Positions 18,505 to 26,276 of a DNA stretch of 64,000 bases are shown here, in pieces. Below the pieces are notes generated by a model. That model ran no database searches, was not told the DNA's origin, and saw only the letters and a list, made by a program, of their open reading frames with translations. Every line of letters begins with the position of its first letter. The stretch's first letter is position 1. The translations under genes and the position numbers were made by a program. The stretch comes from Bacteroidetes bacterium UBA6221 (GTDB taxonomy: Bacteria > Bacteroidota > Bacteroidia > Chitinophagales > Chitinophagaceae), in assembly GCA_002421685.1 (NCBI GenBank), contig DISB01000023.1, forward strand, positions 62,001 through 126,000. Direction: 5' to 3'.

Positions 18505-18876
18505 TCCTGCTATCATCAGGTATGCGCCTGCGGGGTCTTGCACTAAGCAATAGTGCCCACCCTTGCCATCACTTCTTTTTTCACCTATCACTTTACCGCC
18601 TTGTTCGGTTACGGCAGCCAGGCTTTTGTCCAGGTCATCTACCGTTATATACATCAGCCATTGGGGTGGAATGTGAGCGTTAGCCCCTTTTGCATGACAT
18701 ACGCCTGCAACGGTTTCACCTGTTTCAGGATCGTTCATACAATAGTCCTCATATCCGCCCATGTTCAGTCCTTGTACATCCCAACCTATTACCTTGTTAT
18801 AAAATTGACTGACCGCTGTAGCGTCGTCCACGGTAAGGTCCATCCACACCACCCTGCCTGTTTTTTTGTCTTCCAT
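18502..18876 (-). CDS. VOC superfamily (glyoxalase/bleomycin resistance-like) protein
   Basis: This 124-residue single-domain protein has the paired beta-alpha-beta-beta-beta modules of the vicinal oxygen chelate fold: VVWMDLTVDDATAVSQFYNK near the N-terminus, MYITVDDLDKSLAAVTEQGG in the middle, and LVQDPAGAYLMI at the end. The family includes glyoxalases, dioxygenases and resistance proteins, and substrate cannot be inferred. It stands alone on the minus strand, followed by a strong bidirectional terminator. Confidence 0.8.
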   Translation of the reverse strand: MEDKKTGRVVWMDLTVDDATAVSQFYNKVIGWDVQGLNMGGYEDYCMNDPETGETVAGVCHAKGANAHIPPQWLMYITVDDLDKSLAAVTEQGGKVIGEKRSDGKGGHYCLVQDPAGAYLMIAG

Positions 18877-18905
18877 ATTTTGCGTTTTTTTGGTTTGTAT
18901 CGTAC

Positions 18906-19448
18906 CTATACGTTAGCCGGCAATACATTCTTTTTACGAAGCACGGCTGCGCTGATTAATGAAATAATAATGCCCACCGGCACGAACTCGAGAAACATAA
19001 CAAATAAGAATCTTACAAGAGGATTTTTCATCATCTCCATGTAATATTTTCCTTCTTCTTTAACGGCCTCTATCTCCGCGGCTGAAGCGCCTGCTTTTTC
19101 CAGCTTCGCTACTTCACCCTGCATATACCCTTCGCTGAATTCCTGCATATTCATACCGCTTACTGCCATATAGATCTCCCAGCCGCTGGCATATAAAACA
19201 CCTCCTATCAATGTTATGTATAAACCAATCAGGAATGCCTTCCCAAATTTAATAGTCCCGTTTGATTGTTTATCACGATAATTTTTAATGGCAATAAAAA
19301 TCGTTGATAAAGCAATCACCATGGTGGTATAACCCAAAAGATAACTGTGCTCCAGGGTACCATCCATTACAAACGGCATGGTAATAAACATCATAGCCAC
19401 AACAACCAGGCCGACTATAAGGCCATAAATCAATACGGTTTTTTTCAT
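18906..19448 (-). CDS. DUF4199 membrane protein, copy 2
   Basis: This 180-residue protein has four predicted membrane helices (first: VLIYGLIVGLVVVAMMFI; second: GYTTMVIALSTIFIAIKNY). A conserved loop between helices 3 and 4 contains GWEIYMAVSGMNM, matching DUF4199 of Bacteroidota. It is a tandem duplicate of the gene at 19466-20008: same length, the same KFGKAFLIGLY segment, and nearly the same bases just before the ATG. The longest frame runs up to 19595 through the upstream gene; the ATG at 19448 begins MKKTVLIYG. The stop is 29 bases before the VOC gene. Function is unknown; the LuxR-type gene upstream with the same N-terminal segment suggests a shared membrane role. Confidence 0.8.
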   Translation of the reverse strand: MKKTVLIYGLIVGLVVVAMMFITMPFVMDGTLEHSYLLGYTTMVIALSTIFIAIKNYRDKQSNGTIKFGKAFLIGLYITLIGGVLYASGWEIYMAVSGMNMQEFSEGYMQGEVAKLEKAGASAAEIEAVKEEGKYYMEMMKNPLVRFLFVMFLEFVPVGIIISLISAAVLRKKNVLPANV

Positions 19449-19465
19449 AATACTTCGTTTTAGTT

Positions 19466-20008
19466 TTATGCTCCTAATGTTTTTGGTGTCTTCCTTTTTA
19501 AGATAGCCGCACTTATCAGCGATACGATAAGCCCGACGGGGAGTGACTCCGCCAGCATGGTAAATAAAAAGCGAAGAGGAAGATTGTTGTACCAACCGTA
19601 TACCGCACCTGCCTGTGTTTTCACCCTGGCAATTTTTTCAGCTGAAGCGCCGCTTTTTTCTAACTGGTCCACCTGGCACTTCACATAAAAGTCCATAAAA
19701 TCGGTTCCGCTCATTTTTTGGCTTGCCAGGAAGATCTCCCATCCCGTGGCGTAAAGAAAACTGGCTACCAGGCTAATATATAGTCCCACAAGGAACGCTC
19801 TTCCGAATTTTATCGTGCCGCCCAGTACCCGGTCACGGTACGTTTTAGTTCCTATAAAAATAGTGGACAAGGCTATCACCATTGTGGCATAGCCTATGAG
19901 TTGCCCATTATTCATGTTGCCGTTCATCATCATCGGCATGGAGATGAAAAACATTCCACCCATAATCAGGCCGGCAATGCATCCATAGATCAATACAATT
20001 CTTTTCAT
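19466..20008 (-). CDS. DUF4199 membrane protein, copy 1
   Basis: This 180-residue, four-helix protein starts MKRIVLIYGCIAGLIMGGMM and has the DUF4199 features GYATMVIALSTIFIGTKTYRD and FGRAFLVGLYISLVASFLYA. It is followed 17 bases later by a paralogue of the same length, so the two are probably one transcript. The start at 20008 is chosen over 20062 because it aligns with the paralogue and with the adjacent LuxR-type protein. Two repeats of TACCAAAGTATGA lie 58-107 bases upstream, between this gene and the LuxR-type gene. Confidence 0.8.
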   Translation of the reverse strand: MKRIVLIYGCIAGLIMGGMFFISMPMMMNGNMNNGQLIGYATMVIALSTIFIGTKTYRDRVLGGTIKFGRAFLVGLYISLVASFLYATGWEIFLASQKMSGTDFMDFYVKCQVDQLEKSGASAEKIARVKTQAGAVYGWYNNLPLRFLFTMLAESLPVGLIVSLISAAILKRKTPKTLGA

Positions 20009-20062
20009 AATACTTCGTTTAGTTTTATGATGCAAATGAACAACGGGCCATCGCATTTCCAT

Positions 20063-20115
20063 TCATACCAAAGTATGATTTTCACTATTGGCAGGCATTC
20101 CCTACCAAAGTATGA
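20063..20115. promoter_or_regulatory. Twin repeat TACCAAAGTATGA upstream of DUF4199 genes
   Basis: The 13-mer TACCAAAGTATGA occurs at 20066-20078 and 20103-20115, 37 bases apart. The first is part of a palindrome TCATAC-CAAA-GTATGA (20063-20078). The region separates the LuxR-type gene from the DUF4199 pair, all on the minus strand, and is a plausible binding site for that regulator. Confidence 0.45.
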
Positions 20116-20123
20116 CCCTTATA

Positions 20124-20564
20124 TTAAGGTATAAGCTGCAATTCTTTTGCTTTCTGCACAGCCTGCGTACGCCGTTTCACATCCAGTTTCATATACAGGT
20201 TGGTAGAATGTGTTTTTACCGTTGGTAGCGAAATGAATAATTTATCGGCTATCTCCTGGTTAGACAGTCCCCGGCTCATCAGTTCCAGCACTTCATACTC
20301 CCGCTGGCTGATGCCCAGTTTTTTCACCCCCTGTTCATTCAGCACAAATTCGCCGCCTCCATTCACCACCACCTGCTGAATAATGGTTTTTTTCGCAATA
20401 AGTTTAGAGCCTGCCCATGCCCCCAATATGGTAAAAAAAAGAGCTATAACACCAAGGTATATCTCCATGCTGATGTCTTTTACCAGGAATTTATACTCAA
20501 TCACTTTCAGTAAAGTGACGAGTGCCGCCATAGCCATGCCATATATCAATACGGTCTTCCTCAT
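20124..20564 (-). CDS. Membrane-anchored LuxR-type transcriptional regulator
   Basis: This 146-residue protein starts MRKTVLIYGMAMAALVTLLK, with two membrane helices (the second IYLGVIALFFTILGAWAGS). It ends in a LuxR/GerE helix-turn-helix (about residues 83-142: LGISQREYEVLELMSRGLSN, then IADKLFISLPTVKTH). There is no receiver or ligand domain; a DNA-binding domain is attached directly to two helices. The first nine residues match those of the two DUF4199 proteins encoded just downstream (M-[KR]-[KR]-x-VLIYG), so the regulator may have arisen by fusion with a DUF4199-like N-terminus. The start at 20564 is used over 20600 because of this match. Likely target: the twin repeats at 20063-20115. 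Confidence 0.8.
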   Translation of the reverse strand: MRKTVLIYGMAMAALVTLLKVIEYKFLVKDISMEIYLGVIALFFTILGAWAGSKLIAKKTIIQQVVVNGGGEFVLNEQGVKKLGISQREYEVLELMSRGLSNQEIADKLFISLPTVKTHSTNLYMKLDVKRRTQAVQKAKELQLIP

Positions 20565-20652
20565 ACAACGGCGTAAAAATACATGATTACAATAAAGCAA
20601 AATAGCATAAGAAAAATATCTTATGCCATTTTTACATTATAGTCTTTATTGT

Positions 20653-21972
20653 TTATCTTCTTACAGGTTCCGCACGTTGCGGAGCGCGTTGCACAGGTTC
20701 TGCACGTTGAGGAGCACGTTGCACAGGTTCTGCACGTTGCGGAGCGCGTTGCACAGGTTCTGCACGTTGCGGAGCGCGCTGTACAGGCTCTGCACGTTGC
20801 GGAGCGCGCTGTACAGGCTCTGCACGTTGCGGAGCACGTTGTACAGGCTCAGTGCGTTGTGGAGCGCGTTGCACAGGTTCCGTACGTTGCGGGGCACGCT
20901 GCACAGGTTCCGTACGCTGAGGAGCACGTTGCACAGGTTCCGTACGCTGCGGGGCGCGTTGCACAGGTTCCGTACGTTGGGGAGCGCGTTGTACAGGTTC
21001 CGTACGTTGGGGAGCGCGTTGTACAGGTTCCGTACGTTGAGGAGCACGTTGCACTGGTTCTGCTCGTTGCGGGGCACGTTCAACCGGTTCCGCGCGTTGG
21101 GGAATCTGCCTTTCCGGCCGCGTCCGTTCTATCTCGCTATGAAAAGGTGCAGGCCTGTTTTCGTTCGTGCTGACAGGGGCCGGCTCACGTAGCGGTTGGG
21201 TATTGCGAATTACTTTGGCCGGCGCTTCGGCACGGCTTTGCTGTACCTCCGGCCGGTAGATATTTACAGTATTATCCCTGGTATAGGTACGCCCGCGCGA
21301 CGACAGGTCATTAACACGGTGTACGGTTACATCCCTGCCGGACACTCGCTTGTAATCATCTCTTGCGGGCCCGGTTATATAAGTCGTATTCCTGGTACGG
21401 TTGATATAGGTATTGTTGATCACCGTTGTCTGGTTGTAGATATTGATATTCTGCCGGCGGTCACGCACATAGCGTGTTATGTTCCTATGGTACAGATACC
21501 TGGGCGAAACAAATATCCACCAATCCATGGGAGGATTGTATATCCCGAAGCCCGTTACCACCACAAACCCGGGAGCCAGTGGTGCCCAGCCGTAGTAACC
21601 GCCTCCATATCTCCAATATACCCAGGCCGGTCCCCATTCGTAGCCGGGCACCCATACCCATCCGTAAAAAGCATCATATACCCACCGTCCATAGTGGAAT
21701 GGCGCCCAGCCCCAATCATAGAAAGACACCCAGGTATTACCATATTCGGTAAGCACCCAATGGCCGTTGGTATGGTAAGGATGAAAATCCGGCCCGATAT
21801 CCGGCACCCAGACATAACCATGCACAGGGTCTTCCACCCACACCCCATAGGGCGACAGCTCATCATAAAAAACACTGAAGGACACCGCCACACCGGGCTG
21901 CGCATTTGACGTGTGGCCTGCAGCAAATGTCAGGAATGCCGCAACGTATAAGATATTCAGGTACCGTTTCAT
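20653..21972 (-). CDS. DUF6600-type secreted protein with C-terminal decapeptide repeats
   Basis: This 439-residue protein has a signal peptide (MKRYLNILYVAAFLTFAAGH), then an aromatic-rich domain (residues 35-160) built of Trp/Tyr/Pro repeats such as DELSPYGVWVEDPVHGYVWV and WGWAPFHYGRWVYDAFYGWV. This is the DUF6600 pattern seen in Bacteroidota and proteobacterial exported proteins. After a basic linker the last 150 residues consist of 15 decapeptide units of the form QRAPQRTEPV or QRAPQRAEPV, highly positively charged and proline-rich. Function is unknown; a role at the cell envelope is likely from the signal peptide. The length of the repeat tract probably varies between strains. Confidence 0.75.
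   Translation of the reverse strand: MKRYLNILYVAAFLTFAAGHTSNAQPGVAVSFSVFYDELSPYGVWVEDPVHGYVWVPDIGPDFHPYHTNGHWVLTEYGNTWVSFYDWGWAPFHYGRWVYDAFYGWVWVPGYEWGPAWVYWRYGGGYYGWAPLAPGFVVVTGFGIYNPPMDWWIFVSPRYLYHRNITRYVRDRRQNINIYNQTTVINNTYINRTRNTTYITGPARDDYKRVSGRDVTVHRVNDLSSRGRTYTRDNTVNIYRPEVQQSRAEAPAKVIRNTQPLREPAPVSTNENRPAPFHSEIERTRPERQIPQRAEPVERAPQRAEPVQRAPQRTEPVQRAPQRTEPVQRAPQRTEPVQRAPQRTEPVQRAPQRTEPVQRAPQRTEPVQRAPQRTEPVQRAPQRAEPVQRAPQRAEPVQRAPQRAEPVQRAPQRAEPVQRAPQRAEPVQRAPQRAEPVRR
20660..21105. repeat. Tandem 30-bp repeat inside the DUF6600 gene
   Basis: About 15 copies of a 30-base unit, with the core GAGCGCGTTGCACAGGTTC in plus-strand reading, encode the decapeptide repeats on the minus strand. Because 30 is a multiple of three and the unit has no stop codon in several frames, long artificial frames appear on both strands. 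Confidence 0.9.
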
Positions 21973-22069
21973 AGTACTACATTTTTCAACAATTAAGATA
22001 CCGTGAAGTTCATAATTAAGCGGTTTTGCGGATATGACACTCGTCAGTACACCGCATGAGCTATATCAC

Positions 22070-22102
22070 AAAAAAAGAAAGCCCGCAAGAGCAGACTTTC
22101 TT
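22070..22102 (-). terminator. Terminator of the 134-residue membrane protein gene
   Basis: On the minus strand, AGAAAG-TCTGC, a TCTT loop, and GCGGG-CTTTCT are followed by a T-run. This is a good intrinsic terminator, 75 bases after the stop of the gene at 22178-22582. Confidence 0.7.
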
Positions 22103-22177
22103 AATGGTTCTGCCGGCAGAAGATATGCGTCCTTACAACAACCGGCTGAACACCTATATATCGAGAGCAATAAACCT

Positions 22178-22582
22178 TTATGGTGATACTTTTTCAATCT
22201 CCAGGTATTTGTTGCCATATAGCAGCACGTAGGCCAGGCACAACAGTATGGCAGTACCCAGCGTCAGGAACAACCCTGTATAAGGCAGTACATATGCGAA
22301 ATATACCGGCACCGCTACTACGGCAGTCATATTGGTAACTGTCGTCAGCTTATTGCCTTTTACCTGCAAAAATGAATAATCGCCGTCGGCTATTTTTATT
22401 CGTTTCTTCCTGCTGCCCAGCCAGTTAAACTTGGCTTCTATCTCGTATTCGCCTTCGGGCAGAAACAATACCTTTTGCTGGCCGTTCTTTAATGCCGCAT
22501 ATTCCATACCGTCAATAAAAATATGTACGTCCCGGAAGTTGTTCAACCATTCTGTTGAACGTTTGATGGTTACCAATGCCAT
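22178..22582 (-). CDS. Hypothetical two-helix membrane protein
   Basis: This 134-residue protein is not recognised with confidence. The first 75 residues are a soluble beta-rich segment (WLNNFRDVHIFIDGMEYAAL, then LFLPEGEYEIEAKFNWLGSR), resembling small PEGA-like or DUF-type modules. Two membrane helices follow (about 88-104 and 107-125) and a short charged tail. The gene is divergent from the sensor kinase at 22710 and ends in its own terminator. No operon partner is present. Confidence 0.6.
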   Translation of the reverse strand: MALVTIKRSTEWLNNFRDVHIFIDGMEYAALKNGQQKVLFLPEGEYEIEAKFNWLGSRKKRIKIADGDYSFLQVKGNKLTTVTNMTAVVAVPVYFAYVLPYTGLFLTLGTAILLCLAYVLLYGNKYLEIEKVSP

Positions 22583-22709
22583 GTGTGTGTCGTTTATTTA
22601 GTTGTGCTGATAATATTGATTTCGCTTATACGGTTTCAAAAAACCATGCCAAGGATAAAGCCGGGTATACCGGCTGGCCGTTCCATGAAAATTTTGATAT
22701 ATTTACTAC

Positions 22710-24191
22710 ATGTCCCGCTACTCCTGCAAATTATTATTTTGGGCAATGTTCCTGGTCCAGGCGGCCTATGCACAGGCCGCACCTGCGCCTAAGGCTATCA
22801 TTCCCGAGACACTGGTCCTCGACCAACGCTGGAACTATAATCAATACACCCACTTAGTTGTGCCAACTATCGACTGGCTGCAAACCACACCCCTGAATGC
22901 AGACCCGGAACTGCGCAAAAGACATAATAACTTCCTGATGTTCTGGCTGCAGAAAAACGAGGATGTGGTGGTACATATGCCGGAGTACCTGCTGACGTTC
23001 CAGAACGCCAGCCGCGAACTTTATTTTATATATACAGGCGGATGGATAAAACATGCATTGACTACCGGCGACACCATGCCAGCCAACTGCGCCATGGCAG
23101 CCGTAAAAAGCGTGCTGGATTATTACGAAGCGGGCATGGGCATTCCCCGCAACGACTACCTGGACAACCTGCTGAAAATTGAAAAGCAAGGTAAGCTGCC
23201 TGGCTTGTTCGACTCTTCCCAACATGCCCGGAATACCTATATCTTCCTGAAACCGCCGGCCGAAAAAAACAACTTTGAACCGGGCGAAAATTTTTTCAAC
23301 TTCCACTACACCGGTATCAACTTTACCGACACACGCTCGCTCAGGTACCGGTACAAACTGGAGGGATATTATGACAAGTGGATAAACACCGATGAAGAAA
23401 CCGTTATCTTCCCCAACCTTCCCCCGGGCGATTACAAATTCACTGTACAGGCGTCCATACTACCGGGCTTCTCTGATGCAGTAGAGGATAATTACAGTTT
23501 TCACATTGCTGCGCCTTTTTACAGGCAGCCCTGGTTTATAGTGGCAGCCATATTGCTTGGCATAACTGCCGCCTACCTGTATATGCGCCGCCGCGAGCGG
23601 CAGTTGCAACACCTGGCCGATCTGCAGCACGACCGCGTAGTCTTCGAGTATGAATACCTGAAAAGCCAGGTCAACCCGCATTTCCTGTTCAACAGCCTCA
23701 ACACACTGGCCAGCCTCATCGAGGAAGACAGCAAATCGGCTGTCGACTATACCGGCCGCCTCTCCGACCTGTACCGCAATATGCTGGCCCATACCGACAG
23801 GAATATCGTACACCTGTCGGAAGAACTGGAAATACTGGACAACTATATCCACATACAGAAGAGCCGCTTTGGCGATGCGCTGGAAATAATACAGGATATA
23901 CCGCCGCATATAGCTGCCGAAAAGAAGATCATCTACCTTGCGCTACAGATACTGATAGAGAATGCCGTGAAGCACAACATCGTTTCAAAAGCGCAGCCGC
24001 TGGTTATTACCATGTCTGCCAACGAAAACACCCTTACCGTATCCAATCCTTCCAGGCCTAAAATAAGCAAGGAAAAAGGGAACGGAATGGGCCTGCTGAA
24101 TATCAGCAAACGCTACGCCCTCGTTTCCAACAAGCCCGTCACCTATGGTATAGAGAACGGGAACTACGTGGTAAGACTACCGTTGTTGTAA
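22710..24191 (+). CDS. LytS-type sensor histidine kinase
   Basis: This 493-residue membrane kinase starts with a signal sequence (MSRYSCKLLFWAMFLVQAAY). It has a non-recognised periplasmic part (30-180), a Y_Y_Y-like beta domain (about 190-265; YRYKLEGYYDKWI, then FPNLPPGDYKFTV), one membrane helix (274-293), and a LytS-type kinase core. The phospho-accepting His324 is in LKSQVNPHFLFNSLNTLASL; the ATP-binding N-box is LQILIENAVKHN, and the G-box is GNGMGLLNIS. Such kinases normally pair with a LytTR response regulator encoded next to them, but none is seen here; the next gene is a convergent OsmC gene. The ATG at 22710 has several earlier alternatives in other frames that were judged false. 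Confidence 0.82.
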   Translation: MSRYSCKLLFWAMFLVQAAYAQAAPAPKAIIPETLVLDQRWNYNQYTHLVVPTIDWLQTTPLNADPELRKRHNNFLMFWLQKNEDVVVHMPEYLLTFQNASRELYFIYTGGWIKHALTTGDTMPANCAMAAVKSVLDYYEAGMGIPRNDYLDNLLKIEKQGKLPGLFDSSQHARNTYIFLKPPAEKNNFEPGENFFNFHYTGINFTDTRSLRYRYKLEGYYDKWINTDEETVIFPNLPPGDYKFTVQASILPGFSDAVEDNYSFHIAAPFYRQPWFIVAAILLGITAAYLYMRRRERQLQHLADLQHDRVVFEYEYLKSQVNPHFLFNSLNTLASLIEEDSKSAVDYTGRLSDLYRNMLAHTDRNIVHLSEELEILDNYIHIQKSRFGDALEIIQDIPPHIAAEKKIIYLALQILIENAVKHNIVSKAQPLVITMSANENTLTVSNPSRPKISKEKGNGMGLLNISKRYALVSNKPVTYGIENGNYVVRLPLL

Positions 24192-24203
24192 GCTGCCAGG
24201 CAT

Positions 24204-24650
24204 CTACCCAAGCTTGATAGTCGGTATCATCTTCACTTCCGACTTGATGGAGTTGGATATCAGGCAGGCGGCTTCCGACTTCTGCAACACACGTAATGCT
24301 TTTTCCCTGTCCGCCTCGTCTGCAATCGTTACCACAGGTTCCAGGATAATCTCTGTCATCAGGAATTTTCCGTCAACCTGCTCCAGCTTGCCTTTAGAAG
24401 AACAACTGAAACTTTTAAAAGCAAGCCTCGAATTTTCCGCTATCGCCAGGAAGGTGGTCATCAGGCAACTGCTTACTGCTGCTGTAAACAAATGTTCGGG
24501 CGACCATATATCCGGCATCCCTTTAGGAAATTCGGGCGGCGTAGCCACTTCTATACAACTGCCGGCGGGGCTATTCAGTTCGGGCGAACACATAACCCCT
24601 TTCCTGTCCCTGTTCCAATTGATATCTACGTTATAATAATGAGCATCCAT
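24204..24650 (-). CDS. OsmC family peroxide-resistance-type protein
   Basis: This 148-residue protein has the OsmC/Ohr fold: PEFPKGMPDIWSPEHLFTAA and the redox segment VSSCLMTTFLAIAENSRL with one of the usual two cysteines. The second appears later in KSEAACLISNSIKSEV, the typical OsmC arrangement. Family members reduce organic hydroperoxides. The particular substrate is not shown. It converges on the sensor kinase gene with 12 bases between stops. Confidence 0.85.
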   Translation of the reverse strand: MDAHYYNVDINWNRDRKGVMCSPELNSPAGSCIEVATPPEFPKGMPDIWSPEHLFTAAVSSCLMTTFLAIAENSRLAFKSFSCSSKGKLEQVDGKFLMTEIILEPVVTIADEADREKALRVLQKSEAACLISNSIKSEVKMIPTIKLG

Positions 24651-24775
24651 ACACTATATCTTTATTTGTTCCTGCAAATATGCCCATCATCCTTCGCTTG
24701 ATAGATGACTTTTGTTAGTATTTGCCACCGGCACGGCCAAATGCTACTTATGTTACAGAGGACACAGGCAGTGAT

Positions 24776-25585
24776 TCACAGGCTCGCCTTAAAAGACTGG
24801 TAGCTGGTTATCTCCTCCTGCTCGCTGATGGTAGAGCTGCAGCCCTGCTCTGTAGCTTCCGCCCGGATATTCTCTACCCTGTTGCCGGGGTCGGGGTGCG
24901 TACTCAGAAATTCCGGCGGTGTGGCCGCGCCTTCGGCAATTATCTTTTGGAAAAAGTCCGCCACTCCATCTGCTTCATACTTCGTGGGGCAGAGGTAGGT
25001 TACAGATGCCTCGTCCGCCTCTGTTTCATCATTCCGGCTGAACTTGAGCGCTACCAACTGCGTCGCCACCTGCGACAGCAATCCCTGGTCTTTGCCCAAC
25101 GCTATATCCAGCAGGGTCTGTATACCGTATATCTTGGTAAGTTGCTCAGTAGAATGGCGCTTGTCGGCATGGGCCATTTCGTGGCCCATCACGCCTGCCA
25201 GCGCCGATTTATTGTCTAAGTATTTTATCAGGCCCGTATAGATATAGATGTACCCGCCCGGTGTGCAAAATGCGTTCTGTACATCGTCGCGCTTCACTAT
25301 ATACAGTTCCCAGGGAAATTCATTTTTATAAGTCACCCGGCCGGTAGCAAGTATCTCGTCGCGTATGGCGTAGATATAATTGTACGCACCTGCATGAGCT
25401 GCGGGGTCCAGTATCGGGAACTCACCGGGGTTGGCGCTGATTTCAGCTTTTACCTGCAGCCCCAGTTGCTTATCATCGTCTATCGTAAACAGGTTGATAC
25501 CACCACCGCCGCCGCCATCTTTCTTAGAGCAGCCCGAATACAGTACGGTTGAACAACTAAACAGGAGTACAAACAGCTTTTTCAT
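24776..25585 (-). CDS. M48 family metalloprotease, lipoprotein
   Basis: This 269-residue protein is a periplasmic or outer-membrane-attached zinc peptidase. It has a lipoprotein signal (MKKLFVLLFSCSTVLYSGC, Cys19), a Gly-rich spacer, and the HExxH zinc motif at residues 135-139 (VMGHEMAHADKRH). The third ligand is probably the Glu in ETEADEASVTYL. Relatives such as BepA/LoiP take part in outer-membrane protein quality control. It is monocistronic; downstream is a short intergenic region before the OsmC gene. Confidence 0.88.
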   Translation of the reverse strand: MKKLFVLLFSCSTVLYSGCSKKDGGGGGGINLFTIDDDKQLGLQVKAEISANPGEFPILDPAAHAGAYNYIYAIRDEILATGRVTYKNEFPWELYIVKRDDVQNAFCTPGGYIYIYTGLIKYLDNKSALAGVMGHEMAHADKRHSTEQLTKIYGIQTLLDIALGKDQGLLSQVATQLVALKFSRNDETEADEASVTYLCPTKYEADGVADFFQKIIAEGAATPPEFLSTHPDPGNRVENIRAEATEQGCSSTISEQEEITSYQSFKASL

Positions 25586-25636
25586 TAACTGACAATTTTA
25601 GTGACGATTAAACATCCTCTTTAACAAAACTATTAA

Positions 25637-25789
25637 AGAAATTGTTTCAGGACGAACCGCCAGGCGAGAATAGAGGCATACGGCGTCCAGTTTCTGCGCT
25701 TCGACGACCGGGAAATAAAAAAGGACATGGCAGGCGTTGTACGTATTATTGAAAATACGGTTGCGGTAATGAGGGAACGTCGCGAGTGA
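25637..25789 (+). pseudogene. Remnant of a DUF559 (Vsr-like) endonuclease-domain gene
   Basis: Reading the frame that ends in TGA at 25787-25789 gives about 50 residues, including QARIEAYGVQFLRFDDREIK followed by KDMAGVVRIIENTV. This is the C-terminal end of DUF559 proteins, a Vsr-like nuclease-fold family. A stop at 25634-25636 closes the frame upstream and the N-terminal two thirds is missing, so it is a decayed copy. It directly abuts the palindromic repeat element at 25803-25967. Confidence 0.6.
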
Positions 25790-25802
25790 ACATCCCCCTT
25801 TA

Positions 25803-25967
25803 TCCCCCTTCCAAGGGGGAAATTGGGAAATTCCTCCTTTCAAGGAGGTGCCCTGTGAACACAGGGCGGAGGATGTACACTCGTGTTGGATTCACCCGCG
25901 AGTGACCTACGCGGGTGGACATCCTCCGTCCCCGCAAATGCGGGGCCACCTCCTTCTAAGGAGGAAT
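25803..25967. repeat. Composite palindromic repeat element
   Basis: The stretch is a series of hairpins: TCCCCCTT/AAGGGGGA (25803-25820), CCTCCTT/AAGGAGG (25833-25848), GCCCTG/CAGGGC (about 25849-25866), an outer pair GGAGGATGT/ACATCCTCC (about 25868-25927) enclosing CACCCGCG/CGCGGGTG, then CCCCGC/GCGGGG, and a second CCTCCTT/AAGGAGG near 25951-25967. The whole can fold as a cruciform. Partial relatives occur at 31591-31640 and 61157-61200. It is probably a non-autonomous repeat family spread through the genome. Confidence 0.7.
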
Positions 25968-25973
25968 TTTTTT

Positions 25974-26216
25974 CTACCCCTTCCCCTTCGGGAAATAATA
26001 ATTATACACCATCTTCCCCAGCGTCTCGTTCACATTGCGCACGCCGTGGTGCTCCAGCCATTGCCGGAAGTCGTCGGGCTGCGGGGCTACAAACTTTATT
26101 ATCTCTTCATTCTTCAGGCTGATGATAAACGTATCTATACTGAAGATGTAGGCAGACAGCTCTGCCGCATCGTGGTCGAAACCCGGGAAACTGGTGGATG
26201 ATGTGTTCATGTTCAT
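25974..26216 (-). CDS. Small protein of unknown function, divergent from XRE regulator
   Basis: This product of about 80 residues is not recognised. It is acidic and globular-looking (FDHDAAELSAYIFSIDTFII, then LKNEEIIKFVAPQPDDFRQW and ending PKGKG). A longer frame up to 26252 would run through the operator palindrome at 26232-26249, so the ATG at 26216 or 26210 is preferred. It is transcribed divergently from the XRE gene at 26299, and each gene has its own copy of the same palindrome. This suggests a small regulated pair, but no toxin or antitoxin family could be recognised. Confidence 0.55.
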   Translation of the reverse strand: MNMNTSSTSFPGFDHDAAELSAYIFSIDTFIISLKNEEIIKFVAPQPDDFRQWLEHHGVRNVNETLGKMVYNYYFPKGKG

Positions 26217-26231
26217 GGATATTTTTGAATA

Positions 26232-26249
26232 CTTATCGTTTTCGATAAC
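26232..26249. promoter_or_regulatory. Operator palindrome 1 (small-protein side)
   Basis: CTTATCGTTTTCGATAAC is a near-perfect inverted repeat, 16 bases upstream of the start at 26216. Its centre is exactly 45 bases from that of operator 2, and both share the pattern TTATC-N6-GATAAC. It is a likely site for the XRE protein. Confidence 0.55.
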
Positions 26250-26276
26250 CAAAGATAGGCAAAATACTGAAACTTA

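Noticed and set aside
20660..21105. CRISPR-like array from regularly spaced 30-base units
   Set aside because: Units are contiguous with no unique spacers and are translated in frame within a gene.
20623..21192. Plus-strand frames over the 30-bp repeats (His/Leu/Cys-rich and Val-rich)
   Set aside because: They mirror the repeat on the wrong strand; the minus-strand frame has a signal peptide and a DUF6600 domain.
25598..25843. Minus-strand 81-codon frame
   Set aside because: It runs through the palindromic repeat and over the DUF559 remnant; no protein features.
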